DNA of 18,034 nucleotides from Aquifex aeolicus. Lineage in GTDB: Bacteria > Aquificota > Aquificia > Aquificales > Aquificaceae. The position numbers were made by a program, and so were the translations under genes. Shown one piece after another: positions 13,063-18,034 of this stretch. Each line of letters begins with the position of its first letter. Within the stretch, counting starts at the first letter, position 1. The notes under the pieces are model-generated. The model was not told the origin of the DNA, made no database searches, and saw only the letters and a list, made by a program, of their open reading frames with translations. The stretch is from contig DQTK01000076.1 in NCBI GenBank assembly GCA_015662815.1, positions 1 through 18,034 on the forward strand, in the 5' to 3' direction.

Positions 13063-13813
13063 ATTAGTTAAAGCTCTACTTATGGGAGTTTGTCTTTCTT
13101 TTTCAGCTGAGATACTCTACAAAGGAGAACCTGTTAACGTAGAGGTTTCAAATAGAGACTTTAGTGTTTTCGTTTTTCCAGAAAAGGTAGAAAAGGTGGT
13201 TACTACAGAAGGACTTGCAAGGGCTAAAGCAAAAGGTAATGAAGTATTGGTTAGTGTAGTGGACTATCAAGGTGCTGCACTATGGGTAAAACTAAAAGAC
13301 GGAAAAACGTACCTTTTTTATCTAATACCTTCAGAAAAACCACCTGAACAATTTAAAGTAATAGACGTAAGAAAAAAGGAAAAGAAAATTCCGGAAATAG
13401 AAAAGAAAACACCTCATGAGGAATTAATAGCTCAGCTTATCAAAAGTACCATTTTAGGAAAGGTTCCTATTGGCTATGAAGAAAATATAAAAGTTTATGC
13501 AATAGATACTCCTAAGCTTTTGATAGTCACAGAAGGATACTATGATGGATATTTCTACAGAGTTTGGAAGGCAAAAATTATCAATAAAACTGATGAAATA
13601 GTGAGGATAAGAGAAGATATGAAATTTTTTGAAAGGATTATCAGAAAAGAGTGGGGAAGACCTTATGCACTTGCAATTACTACCGAGTATTTAAAGCCTG
13701 ATGATGAATACGCTTTGATGATTGCGGTAGTAAGGAAAGAAGATATAGCTGGAGATATAAGAATAACTGAGCACGACGAAATTATAAAAGATTTTCTCCT
13801 TAAAGGAAAATGA
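13055..13813 (+). CDS. traK: TraK, periplasmic/outer-membrane core protein
   Basis: This 252-aa exported protein has the signal peptide MNRLVKALLMGVCLSFSA, followed by EILYKGEPVNVEVSNRDFSV, the N-terminal TraK domain (secretin-like, with VFPEKVEKVVTTEG). A Lys/Glu/Pro linker at about residues 105-125 (KKEKKIPEIEKKTPHEE) leads to a C-terminal domain of beta-rich appearance (KVYAIDTPKLLIVTEGYY, then WKAKIINKTDEIVRIREDMKFF). F TraK is 242 residues; together with TraB and TraV it forms the envelope-spanning core, equivalent to VirB9. The ATG overlaps the traE stop by 8 bases. The family call rests on the N-domain, length and exact position between traE and traB. Confidence 0.85.
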   Translation: MNRLVKALLMGVCLSFSAEILYKGEPVNVEVSNRDFSVFVFPEKVEKVVTTEGLARAKAKGNEVLVSVVDYQGAALWVKLKDGKTYLFYLIPSEKPPEQFKVIDVRKKEKKIPEIEKKTPHEELIAQLIKSTILGKVPIGYEENIKVYAIDTPKLLIVTEGYYDGYFYRVWKAKIINKTDEIVRIREDMKFFERIIRKEWGRPYALAITTEYLKPDDEYALMIAVVRKEDIAGDIRITEHDEIIKDFLLKGK

Positions 13814-14187
13814 GATACGGTGTTTTAATCCTTCTTAGTATTATCCTTCCGTATTTTGCAGGAAGTATGACAGGAGCTTATATAGAAAAGGGATATGTAA
13901 CATTTTCAGATTTGAAGAGAGCAGTTGCATTACTCATAGAAAGGGTAAGAAGAATTGAAGAAGAACTAAAAAATCTAAAACAGTCTACAGGTAAAAAACT
14001 ATACATAGTAAAAGCTGACAATACACGAGTAAGACTTTATCCTTGGGGAAAAGTTTTAGGATTAGTTCCCAAGGGAACTAAAGTTGTCGTTTTCGGGAAA
14101 CAAGGGGAGTTTTATATCACAAATCTCGGATTTATCCACGAAAGCCTGCTGAAGGAGGTAGCAACAGTTGAAAACGGTGAAAGATAA
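13810..14187 (+). CDS. Periplasmic SH3-like (SH3b) accessory protein
   Basis: This is a 125-aa protein. Residues 1-18 form a signal peptide or membrane anchor (MRYGVLILLSIILPYFAG), about 32-58 a short coiled coil (FSDLKRAVALLIERVRRIEE), and 63-116 a bacterial SH3-like domain: KLYIVKADNTRVRLYPWGKV, then GLVPKGTKVVVFGKQGEFY and GFIHESLLKEV, the usual vtA-lNvR-P-G-vig-l-kGt-V-v pattern. SH3b domains often bind peptidoglycan or stem peptides. It starts as ATGA inside the traK stop and overlaps traB by 20 bases. A gene here is not standard in F, so it looks like an add-on to the core complex, perhaps anchoring it to the wall (inference). Confidence 0.75.
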   Translation: MRYGVLILLSIILPYFAGSMTGAYIEKGYVTFSDLKRAVALLIERVRRIEEELKNLKQSTGKKLYIVKADNTRVRLYPWGKVLGLVPKGTKVVVFGKQGEFYITNLGFIHESLLKEVATVENGER

Positions 14188-15361
14188 ATTGGAAAAAAGA
14201 AAAAAGTTAGTAATAGGTGCAGTTTTCGGGATTTTCGGACTTTCAGTAGCAGGTAGTATGTTTATGGGATTATACTCTCTTTTAAAAACAACCCAAACAA
14301 AGAAACAAATTTTACAAAAACAGATACAGGAAGAAACAAAGTTGATTTCAGAAAAAGATTGGAAATTTGTTACAGAAACAAGACTTAAAGAATTAGAAGA
14401 CAGAATACAGCTAATAGAAAAGGTTTTAAGAGAAATCAATGAAAAACTTCAGGAAAGAGAAACAAGAGAAACAAAAGTAGTAAAAGGTTTTAAAGAGATA
14501 AAAAGTCCTTCCATATCGGTTTCGGAAAAGGAAAAAGAAAAATTACCTCCCATCAAAATAAAAATTGATAATCCTCCTCCCATAGAGCTCGGTAGATTGC
14601 AAAGGGTAAAGCAGAAGAAAGAACCTCCACAATTTGAGGAATTTGTTCAAGAAGTAGAAGATATTGAAGAAAAAAAGAAATCCGAAAAAGAAGAAAAGGA
14701 AAAGAAATATTCTCTTTACATCCCTTTGGGCTTTGCAAAAGCATTGCTTCTCAATGGTGTTGATGCTCCCACTCTTCAATACGGAAGGGAAAATCCACAT
14801 CCGGTCTTGATGCTCCTTCTTGACAAAACCATTCTTGCAAATAACAGAAAGCTCAATCTAAAAGGTTGCTTTGTTATGGGAAGTGCTTTCGGAGAATTAT
14901 CGTCAGAGCGGGCATATATAGAAATATCACGTATTTCTTGCATAGATGAAAAAGGAAAGATTTACCAGAAAAAGGTTGATGGAGTTATTATAGATGCAGA
15001 CGGAAAAACAGGACTAAAAGGTAGACTGGTTTCTAAATTCGGTTCTGTTCTTGCAAAACAATTTATGGCAGGAATATTGGAAGGTATAAGTAGAATCCTT
15101 CAGGCATCATCTACCACAGTGCAAATATCTCCCATAGGAACCACTTCAACTATAAAGCCTGAGGATATAACTAAAGTAAGCATAGCTTCAGGTTTCGGTA
15201 GTGCTGCAAGAAAATTAGCAGATTTCTACATATCACTTGCAAAGGAATATTTCCCGGTTATAGAAATCCAAGCTGGAAGACCCGTAACAATCCTCTTTTA
15301 CGGAGGTGAAAAACTTGAAGAAACTGCTGATTTTAATCCCGGTATTGGTGGCAGATTGTAA
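14168..15361 (+). CDS. traB: TraB, VirB10/TrbI-type core scaffold protein
   Basis: This 397-aa protein spans inner to outer membrane in the F-type core. There is a short cytoplasmic N-terminus, a membrane helix at about residues 13-38, a coiled coil at 44-100, a Pro/Lys/Glu spacer at 110-180 and the VirB10-type C-terminal domain. Key motifs are KGCFVMGSAFGELSSERAY (232-250), ISRISCID (253-260, Cys234 and Cys258 probably paired), DADGKTGLKGRLVSKFG (276-292) and MAGILEGISRIL. These are textbook TraB features. F TraB is about 475 residues, so the periplasmic spacer is shorter here and less Pro-rich. The start is TTG at 14168, with GGAGGT 8 bases upstream, which fixes it. It overlaps the SH3-like gene by 20 bases. 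Confidence 0.94.
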   Translation: MKTVKDKLEKRKKLVIGAVFGIFGLSVAGSMFMGLYSLLKTTQTKKQILQKQIQEETKLISEKDWKFVTETRLKELEDRIQLIEKVLREINEKLQERETRETKVVKGFKEIKSPSISVSEKEKEKLPPIKIKIDNPPPIELGRLQRVKQKKEPPQFEEFVQEVEDIEEKKKSEKEEKEKKYSLYIPLGFAKALLLNGVDAPTLQYGRENPHPVLMLLLDKTILANNRKLNLKGCFVMGSAFGELSSERAYIEISRISCIDEKGKIYQKKVDGVIIDADGKTGLKGRLVSKFGSVLAKQFMAGILEGISRILQASSTTVQISPIGTTSTIKPEDITKVSIASGFGSAARKLADFYISLAKEYFPVIEIQAGRPVTILFYGGEKLEETADFNPGIGGRL

Positions 15362-15674
15362 TAGCGAAGTTTCTATAGGCGGTGAAAAATACATGATAGC
15401 GGATAATCCTTTTTCGTGGGGAAAAGGATTATCAGAGTATGACAAGAAGCCAAAAGGAATTTACAGGGGAATGATTTTTGTATTCCCTAAAGAGAAAACT
15501 TATACATTTCACACAAAAGGCTTTAAACATTATTTACTCCTTTGTAATTTTGAAAACAAAACTAAAAAAAACTGCTTATGCCTTGCACCAGGCAGCTACG
15601 CCGAAGTTAAAGGAAGAGTGTTTTTAGAAGAACTTTACAAAGATAAGGAGTGCAAAAGAGTTGTTTACTTTTAA
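15315..15674 (+). CDS. Small Cys-containing secreted protein of unknown function between traB and dsbC
   Basis: This 119-aa protein has the signal peptide MKKLLILIPVLVA, followed by DCNSEVSIGG. Cysteines are at 15, 77, 87, 89 and 113, with a CLC pair in KKNCLCLAPGSYAEVKG. The middle looks beta-rich (GMIFVFPKEKTYTFHTKGF, then HYLLLCNFE). VADC is not a good lipobox because Asp precedes Cys. The start I choose is TTG at 15315, with GGAGGT (15302-15307) 7 bases upstream. A GTG at 15306 lies inside that site and is less likely. The gene overlaps the traB 3' end by 47 bases. Export and the neighbouring dsbC suggest it is an oxidised periplasmic part of the machine, perhaps standing where F has TraP. 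I recognise no family. Confidence 0.7.
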   Translation: MKKLLILIPVLVADCNSEVSIGGEKYMIADNPFSWGKGLSEYDKKPKGIYRGMIFVFPKEKTYTFHTKGFKHYLLLCNFENKTKKNCLCLAPGSYAEVKGRVFLEELYKDKECKRVVYF

Positions 15675-15687
15675 AGGAGGCGGGAGT

Positions 15688-16380
15688 ATGAAAATAACTT
15701 ACTTGACATTAGGTTTAATATTCCTATACCAAATATCTTTTGCAGAACCTCAAATATTCAAAAGCATAGGAGCTAAAGTTATTGAAGAAAGAGACTTAGG
15801 AAGTCTCATGGAGTATGTAATAGGGAAAAACGGTAGAAAAATGATAGTTTATGAAACCAAAGATGGAAAATACCTGATTATCGGAGCTTTGCTGGATGCA
15901 AAAAGCGGTAAAAACTTAACAAAGGAAAGATATAAAGAAATAAACAAAGTTGGTTTTTCAAAGATACCTCTAGATGAGGCTCTACACATAAGGTTCGGAA
16001 AAGGCGGTAAAAAGCTTGTAATGATTTCCGACCCGGAGTGTCCATTTTGCAGGCGTGCTCATAGGTATTTAAAAGAAAAAAATGTAGACTTATATGTTTT
16101 TCTATTTCCCTTGGATATTCATCCGAATGCATACAAAAAAAGTGTAAAAATCCTTTGCTTTAAGGATAAAGCAAAAGCATATGATGAAGCACTGAGCGGA
16201 AAAGAAATCAACGCAAAGGAATGTAAGAAAGGAGAAAACTTACTCAAGAAACATATCCTCATAGGCCAGATGTTAGGAGTAAGAGGCACTCCTTTATTTG
16301 TAAAAGAAAATGGAGAAAAAATAGAAGGTTTCGTTGTATCTGAGCTTGAAGAATATCTCGGAGGGAATAAAAATGAGTAA
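15688..16380 (+). CDS. dsbC: DsbC-type periplasmic disulfide isomerase
   Basis: This 230-aa protein has the signal peptide MKITYLTLGLIFLYQISFA. The N-terminal dimerisation domain (about residues 22-100) contains MEYVIGKNGRKMIVYETKDGK and YLIIGALLDAKSGKNLT. The thioredoxin domain has VMISDPECPFCRRAH (active-site Cys118, Cys121), VFLFPLDIHPNAYKKSVKI and the loop GTPLFV (Pro202). Cys157 and Cys179 match the second, structural disulfide of E. coli DsbC, with the same 22-residue spacing. The likely clients are TraN, TraU and the 119-aa neighbour. dsbC between traB and traV is the arrangement I recall from the gonococcal genetic island. The ATG at 15688 has GGAGG 7 bases upstream; a TTG at 15661 in frame is upstream of that site and rejected. 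It overlaps traV by 8 bases. Confidence 0.93.
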   Translation: MKITYLTLGLIFLYQISFAEPQIFKSIGAKVIEERDLGSLMEYVIGKNGRKMIVYETKDGKYLIIGALLDAKSGKNLTKERYKEINKVGFSKIPLDEALHIRFGKGGKKLVMISDPECPFCRRAHRYLKEKNVDLYVFLFPLDIHPNAYKKSVKILCFKDKAKAYDEALSGKEINAKECKKGENLLKKHILIGQMLGVRGTPLFVKENGEKIEGFVVSELEEYLGGNKNE

Positions 16381-16900
16381 GGTCTTCTTAACTCTCCTTA
16401 TAACTTTTCCTCTTATTACTTCTTGTGCAAAGATGTTTGCGGTTGGGCATGAAAATGCAAAATGCGAAGCAACAGAAGGGACAGGAGTTTGTGCTCCGAT
16501 GGAAGTTGTATGGGAAAATAGAAAACTATTTGAAAATTCATACCCTCGTTTGCAAGCTTTCACATATGGAAATGTGAAAATTAAAGGTGAGAAAAACAAA
16601 GTAGTAATTTTGAGCGGAATAGAAAGAAAGGTAAAGATTTGCAAAACGGAATACGACGTTGAAGAAGGAGAATATAAAGTATGCAGGTGGGAAACAAAGC
16701 TTGCATTAAAGAGATTAAAACATTCACTTGATAGGAAACTAAAAGAAACTCCCGTTCCCGTAAGAAGAAGCGAAATTATTCAAAGAATCTGGATATACCC
16801 CTATGTAGACAGCAGTGGAAATCTCGTGGAAGGACACTTCATTTATGTGGTTGTAGAAAAAGGAAAATGGCTTGACGAGGAAGGAAGGGAGGTAGACTAA
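16373..16900 (+). CDS. traV: TraV, outer-membrane lipoprotein of the core complex
   Basis: This 175-aa protein has the signal peptide MSKVFLTLLITFPLITSC, with the lipobox ITSC and Cys18 as the lipidation site. Cys31 and Cys40 follow (AKCEATEGTGVCAP), as in the conserved Cys-containing segment of TraV. The C-terminus has VRRSEIIQRIWIYPYVDSSG and YVVVEKGKW, matching the r-iWI-Py-D-dG and W ending of TraV proteins. F TraV is 171 residues. TraV is the VirB7-like lipoprotein that joins TraK and TraB in the outer-membrane core. The start at 16373 overlaps the dsbC stop by 8 bases and has GGAGG 8 bases upstream. An upstream in-frame start at 16334 would bury the signal peptide and is rejected. Confidence 0.87.
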   Translation: MSKVFLTLLITFPLITSCAKMFAVGHENAKCEATEGTGVCAPMEVVWENRKLFENSYPRLQAFTYGNVKIKGEKNKVVILSGIERKVKICKTEYDVEEGEYKVCRWETKLALKRLKHSLDRKLKETPVPVRRSEIIQRIWIYPYVDSSGNLVEGHFIYVVVEKGKWLDEEGREVD

Positions 16901-16901
16901 A

Positions 16902-18034
16902 ATGGGCTTGATAGAAAAACTCCTCGGAATAGGTAATCTACAGTCTACAGAAAAGGAAATTATAGAAGCCTTCAATCATTCAAGAGTAAGATTTATAGAC
17001 CTGTACCCTGTCCTTGAATATAGGGAAAAAGATGAGGTGTATGTGACAAAAACAGGAATAGGATTTATTCTCTCGCTTTCAATTCCCCCATATCTTAGTG
17101 AAGATGATGAAAGTGTATTTGAAGCTCTTATTTCCTTTTCTCATCCCGATGATACTGTAATAGGCTTTTTCTGTTTTGCAGATTCAAACATAAAACCCTT
17201 TCTCGACTATTGGCTCAAAATTCATCAATACACTCCGAATGTGGATAATCCGGAACTCGTAAAGAAGATTATTGAAGAGAGATATAACTACTATCTGAAA
17301 GCCGAAGGTTTCTGGCATGGAGCTAAACCGAGAATATTTAAAAATTGGGTATGGATATTTTATCCGTTTAAAAAGGATAAAGACCCATATCAGCTACTTG
17401 ATACAGTAAAAAAATATAAAACAAGAATAGAGGGAATTTTAAAGGTTTATTCTCCTAAAACGGTAAAACCCGAAGAGTTTGTTATTACCATGAAATCCCT
17501 CATAAATCCCGGATATGAAGGAATAAGCAATGTGGAAGGGAGTGAACTCAATCTTCAAATTCCTGAACATGACCTCATAATAAGGATAGAAAATGAAGAA
17601 AAATCGGAAGAAGCGGATTTAGTTTTCAAATGTGGAGACAAGAAAAGATATTGGAGAGGATTTCATGTAGATGTATTTCCGAGGAAGGTATCACTCTGGG
17701 ATTTTTCAAATATATTCTTTCCCTATAACTCTCAAGAAACCTCTGTTTTCCTTTATGAGCCTTTTATGTTCTCACTGATAGTAAGAGTAAAGCAACCTGC
17801 AAAGAGAAAAGAAATTATCAGAAGTAAGGCAATGTATGCAGTTCAAGGTGCAGAGAAAAATCCCTTAGCGAAGTTTTTTCCTTCCATTATAGAAAGAGCT
17901 CAAGAAGCACAATATGTTCTAAAACTCATAGAGGATGGAAAACTTCCCTATCAAGCAAGCCTATTTTTTTTCTTGAGTGCTCCCGATAAAAAGGAACTGG
18001 AGCTAATATCGAGTGAGTTTTATACAAAAATGTA
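16902..18034 (+). CDS. traC: TraC, assembly ATPase (N-terminal 377 residues, cut by the window edge)
   Basis: The frame from ATG 16902 stays open to the last base. It encodes the N-terminal domain of TraC/VirB4: LLGIGNLQSTEKEIIEAF, then the F-like SRLLPYRDY counterpart RVRFIDLYPVLEYR, and KTGIGFILSLSIPPYLSEDD. Near residue 322 comes AKFFPSIIERAQEAQYVLKL, followed by QASLFFFLSAPDKKELE, matching AKWFPSVEKEAKEWGELR and YFLNITAFCKDNNETALE in F TraC (875 aa). The Walker A and B motifs would lie beyond the window. TraC is the cytoplasmic ATPase bound to the inner membrane that powers pilus assembly. GGGAGGT lies 8 bases before the ATG, 1 base after the traV stop. Confidence 0.93.
   Translation, partial: MGLIEKLLGIGNLQSTEKEIIEAFNHSRVRFIDLYPVLEYREKDEVYVTKTGIGFILSLSIPPYLSEDDESVFEALISFSHPDDTVIGFFCFADSNIKPFLDYWLKIHQYTPNVDNPELVKKIIEERYNYYLKAEGFWHGAKPRIFKNWVWIFYPFKKDKDPYQLLDTVKKYKTRIEGILKVYSPKTVKPEEFVITMKSLINPGYEGISNVEGSELNLQIPEHDLIIRIENEEKSEEADLVFKCGDKKRYWRGFHVDVFPRKVSLWDFSNIFFPYNSQETSVFLYEPFMFSLIVRVKQPAKRKEIIRSKAMYAVQGAEKNPLAKFFPSIIERAQEAQYVLKLIEDGKLPYQASLFFFLSAPDKKELELISSEFYTKM

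Noticed and set aside
15661..15687. Longer DsbC starting at TTG 15661
   Set aside because: The GGAGG site lies downstream of that codon and at 7 bases from the ATG at 15688, where a clean signal peptide begins.
16334..16372. Longer TraV starting at 16334
   Set aside because: It would bury the lipoprotein signal peptide; ATG 16373 has GGAGG at 8 bases.
1..18034. CRISPR array, tRNA or rRNA genes, insertion sequences, attachment sites
   Set aside because: No regularly spaced repeats, no cloverleaf or rRNA sequence, and no transposase, integrase or terminal inverted repeats could be seen.

Overview
The window is almost entirely one type IV secretion / conjugation locus of the F family (MPF-F), cut at its right edge inside traC. 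I recognise fourteen components by their sequence: traG, traH, traF, traN, trbC, traU and traW on the minus strand, and a traA-like pilin, traL, traE, traK, traB, dsbC and traV on the plus strand, plus the N-terminal half of traC. The DNA is AT-rich. Its proteins are rich in Lys, Glu and Ile, and Arg is encoded mostly by AGA/AGG, so the host is probably a thermophile, plausibly of the Aquificota type. That assignment is inference; no rRNA or other taxonomic marker is present.

Layout. (1) 1-591, plus strand: the end of an upstream gene and a 180-aa protein with a zinc-protease-like HELQH motif. Its 3' end overlaps traG convergently by 87 bases. (2) 505-11121, minus strand: one tightly packed operon traW-traU-trbC-traN-traF-traH-traG, with neighbours overlapping by 4 to 34 bases except for a 27-base traH-traG gap. 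(3) 11122-11252: a 131-base divergent control region with two different perfect dyads and a candidate promoter on each side. (4) 11253-18034, plus strand: a second packed operon consisting of an OmpA-C-like protein, a 21-aa micro-ORF, a 71-aa unknown, the pilin, traL, traE, traK, an SH3-like periplasmic protein, traB, a 119-aa Cys-containing secreted protein, dsbC, traV and traC.

How the genes work together. TraL, TraE, TraB and TraC would form the inner-membrane platform and its ATPase. TraB, TraK and TraV would form the envelope-spanning core. The TraA-like protein would be the pilin. TraW, TrbC, TraU, TraF, TraH, TraN and TraG are the F-specific periplasmic, outer-membrane and mating-pair-stabilisation set. 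DsbC, and a TraF that carries a CxxC motif, would handle the disulfides of the very Cys-rich TraN and TraU. The dsbC gene between traB and traV recalls the gonococcal genetic island more than the F plasmid.

The main oddities are these. The usual single tra operon is split into two divergent arms between traC and traW. The first gene of each arm lacks a Shine-Dalgarno sequence while nearly all downstream genes have a good one. Four small accessory proteins and a micro-ORF are interleaved in the plus arm. TraG has an EF-hand-like loop and a C-terminal extension of about 250 residues. No relaxase, coupling protein, TrbI, exclusion gene, RNA gene, CRISPR or transposase is visible here.
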